DNA of 64,000 nt from Streptomyces sp. NRRL S-337 (GCF_000720175.1 NZ_JOIX01000011.1:68942-132941); one strand, 5' to 3'. Positions 24,297-33,790 are shown, numbered from the stretch's first letter. Made by a program: numbers and translations. The notes: generated from the sequence alone by a model not told the origin.

Positions 24297-26246
24297 TCAG
24301 CCCGGGAGGGGGATGAACACCAGGATGCCGTGGGCGGTCGCGGCGTTGTAGCAGGCATTGCCGGGGAAGGTGGCGGTGTAGAAGGGGGTGGCGACGGCGA
24401 AGACGGGGACGATGGCGTTGTGGATGGTGGCGGTGCCGTTGGCGTCGGTGACGGCGGTGCCGAGGTTGACCGGGCCGAAGAGCGTGATGGCGGTGAAGGT
24501 CACCGGCTGACCGGCCACCGGCATCCCCGAGGTGGTCGTCAGGGTGGCGCTGAGGGTGGGGATGTAGAACTCGGGCAGCGGGGTCAGCCGGAGCCGGATC
24601 GTGCCTGGCTGCGCGGTCAGCGTTGTGGGGCTGGGGTTCACGGTGACGGGGGTGCTGGTGGAGGAGCCGGTGAAGCAACTGTCACCGCTGTAGGTGGCGG
24701 TGAGGGAGCCGGTGGTCAGGGCGGTGGTGGTGAAGCAGGCCTGCCCCGATGCGTTGACGGGGACCATCTGGGTCTGGCTGTTGGGGAGGGTGAAGGTGAC
24801 CGTGCCGGTCGGCACTGAGGTGGTGGCTGGCGCCGGGGTGATGGTGGCGCACACGGTCACGCTCTGCCCGCAGGTGGAGGGGTTCGGCGTCACCGACAGC
24901 GTCGTCGTTGTGGGGTTGGGGCTCACCGTGACGGAGGTGGGGTTGCCGTTCACGGTCGCGGTGAACGTACCGGCGGTGTAGGTGTGGGTGGTCTGCCCGC
25001 TCCCGGTGGCGTCCAGGGCGACGGTGACCGTGGGGCTGGCGTCCCCGAAGCTCACCACTGCGGTCCCGTTGGGAGTCCCCCCGGAAATGCTGAACGTCAC
25101 CGGTTGCCCGCACACCGGCGACGCCGGCGAGGTCGTCACCGTCAACGGCGAAATCTCCGTCACATTGGCCGAATTGGCGTTGGTGACGTAGACATTGCTG
25201 TTCGGCGCCGCCGCCACCGAGAACGGGAACGCGCCGACGGGGACGGTGGCCAGGACCGTGTTCGTGGCGCTGCTGATCACCGTCACGTTGTTGGAACTGG
25301 AGTTGCCGACGTAGACGTTGCCGGTCGGCGCCACCGCCACCCCGAACGGCCCCCCGCCGGTGGGGACGGTGGCCAGGACCGTGTTCGTGGCGCTGTCGAT
25401 CACCGTGACGTTGTTCGAAACGGTGTTGGTGACGTAGACGTTGCCGTTGGGCGCCACCGCGATCACCCCCGGGACCGTGCCGGCGGGGACGGTGGCCACG
25501 ACCGTGTTCGTGGCGCTGTTGATCACCGTCACGTTGTTCGAGGTCTGGTTGGCGATGTAGACGTTGCCGTTCTGCGCCACCGCCGCCGCGCCGGGGAAAC
25601 CACCGGTGGGGAGGGTGGTGAGAACGGTGTTCGTGGCGCTGTTGATCACCGTCACGGTGTTCGCGTTCCGGTTCGCGACGTAGACGTTGCCGTTCGCCGC
25701 CACCGCCACCGCGTCCGGGACCGCGCCGACGGGAACGGTGGCCACGACCGTGTTCGTGGCGCTGCTGATCACCGTGGCGTTGTTCGAGGTGCTGTTGGCG
25801 ACGTAGACGTTGCCGTTCGGCGCCACCGCCAGTGCGAAGGGGCCCCCGCCGACGGGGACGGTGGCCAGGACGGTGTTTGTGGCGCTGCTGATCACCGTCA
25901 CGTTGTTCGAGCTCTGGTTGGTGACGTAGACGTTGCCGTTCTGCGCCACCGCAATCATGGCCGGGCTTGAGCCGACAGGGACGGTGGCCAGGACGGTGTT
26001 CGTGGTGCTGCTGATCACCGTCACGTTGTTGGAATTGGCGTTGCCGACGTAGACGTTGCCGTTCTGCGCCACCGCCACCGCCAGCGGGGTCGTGCCCGCC
26101 GGGATCGTCACCGTGGAGAACGCCGCGCTGAACGGCGTGGCCACGAGCCCCCGTACAGCGGCTACCTCAGATCCACCGGCCGGAACAACCGGCCGAGCTC
26201 CGCGAGCTACCGCCGGAACTCCCAACCAACCCGTACTCGGATCCAT
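24297..26246 (-). CDS. YVTN/YncE beta-propeller protein with Ig-like domains
   Basis: 649 residues. Residues 50-370 hold seven full 41-residue repeats and a partial eighth. Each has the form AVAQNGNVYVTNQSSNNVTV followed by ISSATNTVLATVPVG, the YVTN/YncE beta-propeller unit. The second half is Ser/Thr/Pro-rich with PKD/Ig-like strands (VVSFGDASPTVTVALDATGS, TATYSGDSCFTGSS, TATFPGNACYNAATA). Such proteins are surface or secreted binding proteins, yet no clear signal peptide is present at MDPSTGWLGVPAVARGARPV. The ATG has GAGAGG about 7 nt upstream. Function unknown; adhesion or carbohydrate binding are guesses. Confidence 0.88.
   Translation of the reverse strand: MDPSTGWLGVPAVARGARPVVPAGGSEVAAVRGLVATPFSAAFSTVTIPAGTTPLAVAVAQNGNVYVGNANSNNVTVISSTTNTVLATVPVGSSPAMIAVAQNGNVYVTNQSSNNVTVISSATNTVLATVPVGGGPFALAVAPNGNVYVANSTSNNATVISSATNTVVATVPVGAVPDAVAVAANGNVYVANRNANTVTVINSATNTVLTTLPTGGFPGAAAVAQNGNVYIANQTSNNVTVINSATNTVVATVPAGTVPGVIAVAPNGNVYVTNTVSNNVTVIDSATNTVLATVPTGGGPFGVAVAPTGNVYVGNSSSNNVTVISSATNTVLATVPVGAFPFSVAAAPNSNVYVTNANSANVTEISPLTVTTSPASPVCGQPVTFSISGGTPNGTAVVSFGDASPTVTVALDATGSGQTTHTYTAGTFTATVNGNPTSVTVSPNPTTTTLSVTPNPSTCGQSVTVCATITPAPATTSVPTGTVTFTLPNSQTQMVPVNASGQACFTTTALTTGSLTATYSGDSCFTGSSTSTPVTVNPSPTTLTAQPGTIRLRLTPLPEFYIPTLSATLTTTSGMPVAGQPVTFTAITLFGPVNLGTAVTDANGTATIHNAIVPVFAVATPFYTATFPGNACYNAATAHGILVFIPLPG
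25190..26110. repeat. Tandem 123-bp repeats encoding the beta-propeller
   Basis: The phrase GTAGACGTTGCCG recurs every 123 bp (for example at 25311, 25434 and 25557, the last with small changes). Seven to eight units are similar at the DNA level, with frame kept, so unit gain and loss by recombination is likely. Confidence 0.9.
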
Positions 26247-26255
26247 GACAAACCT

Positions 26256-26269
26256 CTCTCAGCTGAGAG
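26256..26269. promoter_or_regulatory. Perfect palindrome at the beta-propeller gene start
   Basis: CTCTCAGCTGAGAG is a 14-bp perfect palindrome ending 10 bp before the ATG at 26246 (minus strand). Its reverse-strand copy supplies the GAGAG of the ribosome site. It could be an operator or an RNA hairpin hiding the ribosome site. Confidence 0.35.
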
Positions 26270-26509
26270 GGCCGCCCAAGAACTCCCACCGGGGCCCGCG
26301 TCGCATGGCGCCGGCATACGCGAACCGGATTACCGCTTGCACACCGGGACAGAGAGAGGGCACACCGACACGTACGCGCACCGGCGCACCAACGGGTTGC
26401 CTCCCTCCCCGGAGAGATGGGCAACCCACCGGAAAACAGTCACCACCATTAACCCGAAATAACCAATACAACTCCACGCCCTTGACCCGACTTCACCCGA
26501 ACAGCCCAA

Positions 26510-26838
26510 TCACATGTGGACACGACGGGGCGGACCCGTCGTTGGGCAGACGCATGCGGTGGGCCAGGTAAGCGTCATGCGTTGGGTGAGGCGGCTGCGC
26601 CAGGTGACGTCGGGGTAGCAGGCGCGCAGGTGCGCTACGGCGCGTGTGCCAAGGGCGCTGTCCCCCAAAGGCGTAGCGACGTGGACCTGGGTGATCAGGC
26701 CACTCGCACAGAGTTCGCACACCTCGTAGGTGACCTCGCCGACGACGCGGCGGATGTACACCAGCAGCAGACTTTGAGCCTGCTCACTCGTCGGGTGCGG
26801 GGAGTGGAAGATGACCACATCCCGGTAGGCGAACACCC
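26510..26838 (-). CDS. Small hypothetical protein, possibly a degenerate GNAT
   Basis: A minus-strand frame of about 105 codons starts near a GTG at 26835, with AGGAGG immediately upstream. The product has VVIFHSPHPTSEQAQSLLLV, then YEVCELCASGLITQVHVATP and VAHLRACYPDVTWRSRLTQR. The C-terminal part recalls the acetyl-CoA loop and Y-P-x-x-T-W-S ending of a small GNAT-like family in Streptomyces, but the glycine-rich loop is weak. It may be a decayed gene. The surrounding DNA (26250-26520) is less G+C-rich than the rest. Confidence 0.35.
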
Positions 26839-27098
26839 TCCTATGGAGCTTGCCGCGTCGACGGCCCGGGCGCCTGTGCCGTGGCCGTCGGCGGCCATGA
26901 AGACTCTGCCGAAGGGCTCCCGGGACCAAGTTACGTGTGGTGACCATGCGGGCCGTCTACCCCCGACGAAAATGGACAATCAGCCCTTTCGGGCTCTTGT
27001 CGACCGCATTCCACGGCCAGGTGTGGACGGGCGGTGACAGACGCTGCCGTTCGAAAACATGAGCATGGAATGCGGCAAGCGGAAGCATCCGAGAAGGT

Positions 27099-28088
27099 AT
27101 GGAGTGTGTGATTTACCAGGAGCGGACGGGTGAAGGCGAGCCGATCGACTGCCGGCAGCAGGACGGGGGTTGCCAGGCCGCCTTGGACCGTCTGGCTGGA
27201 CTGAAGCAGGATGAGTTCGCCTGGATCCGCATGGACAAACCCCGCCAGGAGGAACTGCAGCGGCTCGGCGCGTACCTGAAGCTGCATCCGCTGGCCATCG
27301 AGGACGCGGTCCAGGCCCACCAGCGACCGAAACAGGAGCGCTACGGCGACGTTCTGGCGGTCGCCGTGAAGACCCTGTGGTTCGTCGAACAGACCGCGGA
27401 TGTGGAGACCGGCGAAGTGATGATCTTCCTCGGCCCGTCCTTCGCGCTGACCGTACGCCACGGCGCGGACGACCCCACGGTGGAGGCTGCGCGCCGGTTC
27501 TCGCAGCAGCCGGAGATGGCACGGCTCGGGCCGGTAGGCGTCCTGCACTCGGTGACCGATGTGATCGTCGATGCCTACGCCGAGGCCGCCGCCCAAGTAC
27601 GCGCAGACTTGACGGAGTTGGAGCAGTGCGTGTTCTCACCCGCCCGCGAGGACCTGACCGAGCGGATCTACTCGCTCAAACGCGAGGTGGTGGAGTTCCG
27701 CGACGCCGTCCAGCCGCTCGTGCCGGTGCTGCAGCCCTTCAGCACGTCGCGGGATGACTGGCCGCGGCAGGTCGTGCCGTACTTCCGTGACGTCACCGAC
27801 CACCTCACGCGTACCGACACCGAGGTCCGCGCCCTGGATGATCTGCTCGTCTCCGTCCTGGACGCCCATCTGGCGAAGGTGGGCACCTGGCAGAACGACG
27901 ACATGCGCCGCATCAGCGCATGGGCGGCGATCTTCGCCATCCCCACCATGGTCGCCGGAATCTACGGCATGAACTTCACCCACATGCCCGAACTGGACTG
28001 GCGCTACGGCTACCCCTGCGCGCTCGCCGTGATGGCGTTGGGGGCAGGACTGCTGTACCGGGCCTTCCGCCGCAACGGCTGGCTCTGA
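27099..28088 (+). CDS. corA: CorA-type magnesium/divalent metal channel
   Basis: 329 residues. The N-terminal cytoplasmic domain is alpha/beta (EELQRLGAYLKLHPLAIEDA, then HQRPKQERYGDVLAVAVKTL). The long stalk helix precedes two membrane helices; the first ends with IYGMNFTHMPELDWRYGYP, the G-M-N signature and periplasmic loop that define CorA. The second helix is CALAVMALGAGLLY, and the C-terminus is basic. It should form a pentamer in the cytoplasmic membrane. The gene stands alone, 340 bp before the symporter-phosphatase fusion, on the same strand. Confidence 0.93.
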   Translation: MECVIYQERTGEGEPIDCRQQDGGCQAALDRLAGLKQDEFAWIRMDKPRQEELQRLGAYLKLHPLAIEDAVQAHQRPKQERYGDVLAVAVKTLWFVEQTADVETGEVMIFLGPSFALTVRHGADDPTVEAARRFSQQPEMARLGPVGVLHSVTDVIVDAYAEAAAQVRADLTELEQCVFSPAREDLTERIYSLKREVVEFRDAVQPLVPVLQPFSTSRDDWPRQVVPYFRDVTDHLTRTDTEVRALDDLLVSVLDAHLAKVGTWQNDDMRRISAWAAIFAIPTMVAGIYGMNFTHMPELDWRYGYPCALAVMALGAGLLYRAFRRNGWL

Positions 28089-28428
28089 CGGCGCACCGGC
28101 GTTCCGAGTCGGCCGGCGGGAGCTGGCCCGGCCGGCGAGGGCACCGACCGCGGCCTGATCCACATATGGCCGCCGGCGCCCAGGCTCCACCGCAATCCAT
28201 GGACGGTCCGTGGTGTCCAACCCGAGCCGATGGCGGCAACTGCAGAGCTGCGCCCTTCTGCAGCGTTGCGCGCGACTGTGGCACGGATAGGCCGTTCGGC
28301 ACCGGCGTGGAGGTGGCGGCCGCCGCCTGGCCACACAAATCGGTACATTTACCCGCCAGGGTGGACCGGGCTCCCAGGCGCGCCTCTGGTCGCGCCCGGT
28401 GCTCATGGACCTCGCAGACGAGGAGAAT
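28089..28428. other. Intergenic region upstream of the symporter-phosphatase gene
   Basis: No gene with a ribosome site is visible in these 340 bp. It should hold the corA terminator and the promoter of the fusion gene. Start candidates for the fusion at 28399 and 28405 lie within it. Confidence 0.5.
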
Positions 28429-31400
28429 ATGTTCGATTTGAGTGCGCCGATCGTGACCACGTTCCTCGTGTATGCGGTCGCCATGATCGGAGTGGGCGTC
28501 TGGGCGTACACCCGCACTCACACCTTCGCCGACTTCGCCCTGGGGAGCCGCAGGCTCAGCGCGTTGGTCGCCGCCCTGTCCGCAGGGGCCAGTGACATGT
28601 CCGGCTGGCTGTTTCTCGCGTTTCCCGGAGCGGTGTACGCGGCCGGCATCGGCGCCAGTTGGATCGCAGTCGGCCTGGCGGTCGGCACCTACCTCAACTG
28701 GCGGTTCGTCGCGCCGAGGCTGCGCACCTACACCGAGCGTGCCGAGAACGCCTTGAGCCTGTCGGCCTACCTGGAGGAGCGGTTCGAGGACCGCACCCGG
28801 ATGCTCAGGATGGTCTCGGCGGTGGTCACCCTCGTGTTCTTCACCGTCTACGTCGCCAGCGGTCTGGTGGCCGGCGGGTTGCTGTTCGAGCATGTCTTCG
28901 ACGTCCGTTTCGGGCTCGGGGTGACCCTGATGGCCCTGGTGATAGTCATCTACTCGGGCCTGGGCGGCTTCCTCGCCGTGAGCCTGACGCACGTGATGCA
29001 GGCGACCCTGATGTTCCTCGCCCTGCTCGTGGTCCCCCTGACCGGTATCGGAGCCCTCGGAGGCTTCCGGGAACTGGCCGATGCCCTCCACAAGAAGGCA
29101 CCGGGCCTGCTGGACATGGGGTCCAAGGTCAACTACGCCGACGGGCAGTGGTCGGCAGGCGGGTCGCTCGGCGCCGTCGCGATCGTTTCGCTGCTCGCCT
29201 GGGGCCTCGGCTACTTCGGTCAGCCGCACATCCTGGCCCGCTTCATGGGCATCCGCAGCACCCGTGCCATCCCCGCGGCCCGCCGTATCGAAACGGGGTG
29301 GGTCGTCGTCGTACTCGCCGGCGCCACACTCGTCGGCCTCGCGGGGATCGGGCGGCTCGGCACGCCGCTCCACGACCCCGAGACGGTGTACATCGTCCTC
29401 AGTCGCCTCCTGCTCAATCCCTGGATCGCCGGGGTGATGCTGATCGCCGTACTGGCCGCGATCATGTCGACCGCGGACAGCCAGCTCCTCGTGTCGTCCG
29501 TCGCGCTCACGGAGGACTTCTACCGCGCGTTCCTCAAGCGGCGCGCTCCGGACAGGGTGCTGGTGCGGGTCGGCCGCGGCGCCGTCGTCGCGGTGATCCT
29601 CGTGGCCTTCCTGATCGCGCTCAACGGCGGCGGGCTGCTGGGCATCGTCGCCTACGCCTGGGCGGGCTTCGGGGCCGCCTTCGGGCCGGTCATCCTCCTC
29701 TCGCTGTACTGGCCGCGGATGACCTGGGCGGGAGCCATGGCCGGGATCGTGTCGGGCGCGACCACGGTGCTTCTCTGGAAAAAGATCAATGGGCTGCTCG
29801 GGCCACTCGAATCGGGCATCTACGAAATGGTGCCGGGTGTACTGGTCGCCACGGTCGCCGCACTGGTCTTCGGCCGGTTCGTCGGCCAGCCGCCGAAACG
29901 GGCCTTCTGGCGGATGCCGGGAGGCGGGACGAGCCAGCTGATGCTCACGCCGTTCCTCACCCACGCACCGGTCGGCATGGCCATCCTGGATACGGATCTG
30001 CGCTACGTCTGGGTGAACGAGCCCCTGGGTCGCCTGATCCCCCTCGAACAACGACTTGGGCGGCAGGTGGGGGAAGTACTGCCGAGGGCCGAGGCGGAAG
30101 CCTTCGAGGAGCGGATGCGCAGGGTTCTTGAGACCGGGCACCCGGTGCTGGACTACGAGTTCCGCAGCCCCAGCTACGCCGATCCCGACCGTACGCGCGC
30201 GGCCTCCGCCTCGTTCTTCGCCATGAAGGACCGTCAGGGCCGGTACGTGGGCATCTGGTACATGGTCATCGACGTCACCGAGCGCTGGCGGGCCCAGGAA
30301 CGCCTGGCTCTGCTGAACGACGCCGGTGCCCGTATCGGCAGCACACTGGAAGTGACGCGGACCGCGCAGGAACTGGCCGACGAGGTCGTACCGTCCGTCG
30401 CCGAGTTCGTCGCCGTCGACCTGCTGGACTCGGTCATGAGGGGCGAGGAGCCGGCTCCCGGACCGGTCGGCATGACGCCCGTCATCCGCCGAGCGGGGCA
30501 GCAGTCGGTGCGCGAGGGCTGTCCGGAGGCGTCTCTGGCCGTGGGCGAAACGGTCCGGCGCGCTCCCTCGTCGCCCGTGACCCGCTGCCTGTTGGAAAGC
30601 AGGACTCTCGTCGAACGGATCCTGGACCGCTCCACCAGTGCCTGGGTGACCGAAGACCAGTCACTGGGCGCCTCCATCCGTGAGTTCGACTTCCGCTCGC
30701 TGATGGTGGTTCCGGTGCGGGCGCGGGGCGTCACCCTTGGCGTGGCGACGTTCGCCCGCTCCCGGCGTCGGGGTCCCTTCGAGGACGACGACGTGCGTCT
30801 CGCGGAGGAACTCGTCTCCCGCGCGGCGGTGTGCGTGGACAACGCGCGCCGCTTCACCCGCGAGCGCACCGCGGCCCGCTCCATGCAGCGTTACCTGCTG
30901 CCGCAGGAGCTCACGGGAGGGTCCGCCCTGGAGGTGGCGTCGTGGTATCTCCCGGCGGATGCCCCCAGCGGTGTGGGCGGCGACTGGTTCGACGTGATTC
31001 CGCTCTCCGGTGCCCGGGTTGCCCTGGTCGTCGGGGACGTCGTCGGACACGGCATGAACGCGGCGGCGACCATGGGGCGTCTGCGCACCGCGGTACGCAC
31101 GCTCGCCGATCTGGACCTCCCCCCGGACGAACTGCTGGCCCACCTGGACGACCTGGTCATCGGCCTCATGGGGCCGGCGGAGGCCGAGGACGAGGCTGCG
31201 GGTGCCGCGTTCATGGGTGCCACCTGTCTGTACGCCGTGTACGACCCGGTCAGCAGACGGTTCACGCTCGCCCGGGCCGGTCACCTCCCACCGGTGATCA
31301 CCGGCCCCGACGGCACCGCCAACGTCCTCGACCTGGCCGCCGGACCGCCACTCGGCCTCGGGTATCTCCCCTTCGAGTCCGTCGAACTGGAACTGGCCGA

Positions 31401-31998
31401 AGGCAGCCTCATCGCCCTCTACACCGACGGCCTCATCGAGACCTTCGACCGGGATCTCGACGTCGGGCTCTCCCGACTGGGCGACGCCCTGGTGGCGCCC
31501 GCTCAGACGCTGGAGGAGATCGGTCTGCGTGCGGTCGACGCCCTGCTGACCGGTCCGCCAGCCGACGACGCAGCCCTACTCCTCGCCCGTACCCACGTCC
31601 TGGCTCCGGACCGGGTCGTGTCATGGGAACTGCCCAGCGACCCGGCGGCCGTGGCGAACGCCCGCGCCCTCACCGGCCGGCAGTTGACGGAGTGGGGCAT
31701 GGACGACCTGACGTTCACCACGGAGCTCATCGTCAGCGAGCTGGTCACCAACGCCATCCGCCATGCGACCGGACCGGTAAGTCTGCGCCTGATCCGGGAC
31801 CGCGGCCTGATCTGCGAGGTCTCCGACGCCAGCAGCACTTCGCCGCGCCTGCGCCATGCCCGGACCACCGACGAGGGAGGGCGGGGCCTACTGATCGTGG
31901 CTCAACTAGCCCGGCGATGGGGCACCCGTTACACGATGACCGGCAAGATCATCTGGACGGAGCAGGACATTGCCGCCAACATGGGCGCCCGGTGGTGA
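28429..31998 (+). CDS. PutP-like Na+/solute symporter fused to PAS-GAF-PP2C phosphatase-HATPase
   Basis: 1,189 residues in one unbroken frame. Residues 1-490 are a sodium:solute symporter with about 13 membrane helices and PutP marks: LSAGASDMSGWLFLAFPGA near 40 and IMSTADSQLLVSSVALTEDF near 345. Residues 506-625 are a PAS domain (FLTHAPVGMAILDTDLRYVW), 625-810 a GAF domain, and 815-1055 a SpoIIE/PP2C phosphatase (GVGGDWFDVIPL, VVGDVVGHGMNAAATMG, LYTDGLIETFDR). Residues 1060-1189 are an RsbW-like ATPase (IVSELVTNAIRHA, GGRGLLIVAQLARRWG). The start ATG 28429 has GAGGAG close upstream; 28399 and 28405 are alternatives. It likely links uptake or sensing of a solute such as proline to partner-switching sigma-factor control. 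Confidence 0.9.
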   Translation: MFDLSAPIVTTFLVYAVAMIGVGVWAYTRTHTFADFALGSRRLSALVAALSAGASDMSGWLFLAFPGAVYAAGIGASWIAVGLAVGTYLNWRFVAPRLRTYTERAENALSLSAYLEERFEDRTRMLRMVSAVVTLVFFTVYVASGLVAGGLLFEHVFDVRFGLGVTLMALVIVIYSGLGGFLAVSLTHVMQATLMFLALLVVPLTGIGALGGFRELADALHKKAPGLLDMGSKVNYADGQWSAGGSLGAVAIVSLLAWGLGYFGQPHILARFMGIRSTRAIPAARRIETGWVVVVLAGATLVGLAGIGRLGTPLHDPETVYIVLSRLLLNPWIAGVMLIAVLAAIMSTADSQLLVSSVALTEDFYRAFLKRRAPDRVLVRVGRGAVVAVILVAFLIALNGGGLLGIVAYAWAGFGAAFGPVILLSLYWPRMTWAGAMAGIVSGATTVLLWKKINGLLGPLESGIYEMVPGVLVATVAALVFGRFVGQPPKRAFWRMPGGGTSQLMLTPFLTHAPVGMAILDTDLRYVWVNEPLGRLIPLEQRLGRQVGEVLPRAEAEAFEERMRRVLETGHPVLDYEFRSPSYADPDRTRAASASFFAMKDRQGRYVGIWYMVIDVTERWRAQERLALLNDAGARIGSTLEVTRTAQELADEVVPSVAEFVAVDLLDSVMRGEEPAPGPVGMTPVIRRAGQQSVREGCPEASLAVGETVRRAPSSPVTRCLLESRTLVERILDRSTSAWVTEDQSLGASIREFDFRSLMVVPVRARGVTLGVATFARSRRRGPFEDDDVRLAEELVSRAAVCVDNARRFTRERTAARSMQRYLLPQELTGGSALEVASWYLPADAPSGVGGDWFDVIPLSGARVALVVGDVVGHGMNAAATMGRLRTAVRTLADLDLPPDELLAHLDDLVIGLMGPAEAEDEAAGAAFMGATCLYAVYDPVSRRFTLARAGHLPPVITGPDGTANVLDLAAGPPLGLGYLPFESVELELAEGSLIALYTDGLIETFDRDLDVGLSRLGDALVAPAQTLEEIGLRAVDALLTGPPADDAALLLARTHVLAPDRVVSWELPSDPAAVANARALTGRQLTEWGMDDLTFTTELIVSELVTNAIRHATGPVSLRLIRDRGLICEVSDASSTSPRLRHARTTDEGGRGLLIVAQLARRWGTRYTMTGKIIWTEQDIAANMGARW

Positions 31999-32091
31999 GC
32001 GGGTCCCGTACAGGCCAGGCAAGACGGTAACCCGGATCCCACGGGCCCGCGTCGTGGGCGGACCGCGCAGGACCGCGCTGCAGCACGGCAC

Positions 32092-32376
32092 CTACCGGTA
32101 GGCGCCAGACGTAGTTGCGAATAAACAATTTCCGGACTGCTCGGAGAATTCGCGTCCGAGCTCGTCCACGGGATGCATACCAAACTCGCCAAAGATAAGT
32201 TGATCGACTGATTTTGCCGCCGTGAGCCTAGTCGGCCCGTTCACTGTGGCCGCGAGGTCGACGATGGGTGGGGTTCCGCCATCAAGGGCGGTACGCATCT
32301 TCAGTACCGGCGTTCTCGGCGCCACCCAGACCAAGGGCGGGAGGACCAGGCTCAGCGAATTCGCCGACGCCGTCAA
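32092..32376 (-). CDS. Possible small unknown protein
   Basis: From a TTG at 32376 the frame runs 94 codons: LVLPPLVWVAPRTPVLKMRT, then VDQLIFGEFGMHPVDELGRE, ending CLFATTSGAYR. Sequence composition is protein-like, but codon use is far less G+C-biased than the neighbours and no ribosome site is clear. An in-frame stop lies just upstream. It may be the 3' end of a transferred gene. No family recognised. Confidence 0.25.
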   Translation of the reverse strand: MTASANSLSLVLPPLVWVAPRTPVLKMRTALDGGTPPIVDLAATVNGPTRLTAAKSVDQLIFGEFGMHPVDELGREFSEQSGNCLFATTSGAYR

Positions 32377-32445
32377 CGCCTACACGATCAACGACGCATC
32401 GCCAAGCAAACATTTCCTCGCCATCGGAAGCTTGCAACTTCGGCG

Positions 32446-32483
32446 TTCGCCACATTGCACACAGTTCGCCACATTGCACACAG
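32446..32483. repeat. Tandem 19-bp direct repeat
   Basis: TTCGCCACATTGCACACAG occurs twice, head to tail, with no spacer. It lies in the low-G+C segment. It could be a protein-binding site or a replication-slippage product. Confidence 0.85.
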
Positions 32484-32748
32484 CTGGATACCGACAAAGA
32501 GTGACACTGAAGAACGAGCTCGGGATGCGGAAATTATGGAACGGCACCTTTAACCAATTCCTGGGTTTAAGCTAGATTTCTCGCTTATTGATGTCTCGTC
32601 GTCCCACATTTCGTCCGCCGACCGCATCAGAAGTCCGCCGGACAGTACTTCTCCACCTGCCAAGCGGGCGAGGCGAGACCAATCGCCTCAAGTGCCACCG
32701 TCCTGTGGCTACCGCCGAGGACGGGGTACGCCCCGTCCGCCGGACACC

Positions 32749-32852
32749 GCAGCGCGCGAACGATGGCGCTGGTTGCCGGAGAGTGAGGTTGGTCCGCCGG
32801 TACGCCGCGACCAGCAACACAGATCCGCCAGCGGCAGGCTCCAAGGACGGCC
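32749..32852 (-). pseudogene. Transposase fragment (IS5-like, N-terminal part)
   Basis: Reading the minus strand, RGRPWSLPLAD is followed, after a frame change, by VLLVAAYRRTNLTLRQPAPS. This is the common start of the DDE domain linker in Streptomyces IS5-like transposases, where the usual text has leucine in place of the second proline. Only about 35 codons remain and the frame is broken. Confidence 0.55.
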
Positions 32853-33032
32853 CCTACGGACCGGATCCGCCCCCTCGCATCTCAAGGCCGCGATCCGGCT
32901 GCCCAACTGACGTGGGCTCAGCCCGTGAAGGGCGCCATCCAGGACGTCCTCGACGCCGTGATCACACCAGCCATAGCAAGATCATCTCGCTCGTAACCAG
33001 CAGGTACGGGTCATCTCGCAGCCATGCCTCCG

Positions 33033-33425
33033 TCAGCGATCGCGGACAGGTTCAAGGAACTCAAGCCGATTGCCCAGCCTGTCGAACGCGTAGAAGCGAT
33101 TGTGTCCAGGGAAGTTGTCATCCCAGGTGACGCTCACCCCATGGTCTTCCCATCGCGTGGCGAGCGCTTGGAGCGAGGTCACAAGAATGCCCGGATGCGC
33201 CTTCCGGTTCGGACGGAACTCCTCTTCAACCCCCAAGTGGACCTCCAGACCACCGCCGCGAAACCAGCACCCACCACGAGCCGCTAGCGTCGGCGGCTTC
33301 TTGAGCTCTGTCATCCCGAGAACGCCTCCCCAGAAGTCGCGGCAGAGCTCTTCAGTTCCTGGAGGGATGGCCAGCTGCACGTGATGCAGGCCACCCAAGG
33401 CGTATCCGAGCGCTTCTTGAGTCAT
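33033..33425 (-). CDS. VOC-family protein (glyoxalase/bleomycin-resistance fold)
   Basis: 130 residues. The start has GGTGAGGAGGAG directly upstream, a strong site. The two beta-alpha-beta-beta-beta modules are visible: LHHVQLAIPPGTEELCRDFW in the first, and RFYAFDRLGNRLEFLEP in the second, with the closing glutamate that often binds metal. Family members bind or modify small molecules (lyases, dioxygenases, antibiotic-binding proteins). It stands alone between IS debris and a gene-free stretch, so context gives no hint of its substrate. Confidence 0.85.
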   Translation of the reverse strand: MTQEALGYALGGLHHVQLAIPPGTEELCRDFWGGVLGMTELKKPPTLAARGGCWFRGGGLEVHLGVEEEFRPNRKAHPGILVTSLQALATRWEDHGVSVTWDDNFPGHNRFYAFDRLGNRLEFLEPVRDR

Positions 33426-33790
33426 CTCTCCTCCTCACCTTCCAGGCGGAAATCTTGATGTCAAGATAATGAGGTCGCATGGATCCGACAAGAGGACGGC
33501 TGGGCAGGGACAGGCAGGCGGATCGAGTCATGCCAAGTCACAAGAAGGGGGTCGCTGGGCCCGTTGGGGGCGTGAGACGGGGAGGCGACTGGTGCATGAC
33601 GGTCGCCGCTCACCGCGTTGTCCCGGACCCCGGTCGGCTGGCTCGGGGAACAGGTCGTCCACGATGCGGTGCCGGCCGCTGTGCGGCCGGAGTACAAGCA
33701 GATCTGTCGGGTGCGGTGCAACGTGGCAGGGCCTGTCCCGGCCCCGTGGGCGGATCAGGGGCACAGCCCGTCGTCGGGCCGCGGGGACGG
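33426..33790. other. Gene-free stretch
   Basis: 365 bp between the VOC gene start and the hydrolase stop. Open frames here are in noise; none has a start signal with suitable codon bias. It contains the VOC promoter and the end of the hydrolase transcript. Confidence 0.5.

Larger units (their letters stand above)
31999..33032. other. Low-G+C, gene-poor segment with IS debris
   Basis: About 1 kb with visibly lower G+C than the neighbours. It contains a possible minus-strand ORF (32092-32376), a 19-bp tandem repeat (32446-32483) and a transposase fragment (32749-32852), listed separately. The rest shows no gene I can support. The mix suggests an old insertion point. Confidence 0.6.

Noticed and set aside
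27976..30141. 721-codon minus-strand open frame opposite the symporter fusion
   Set aside because: Antisense of the membrane-domain coding region; no ribosome site and no domain.
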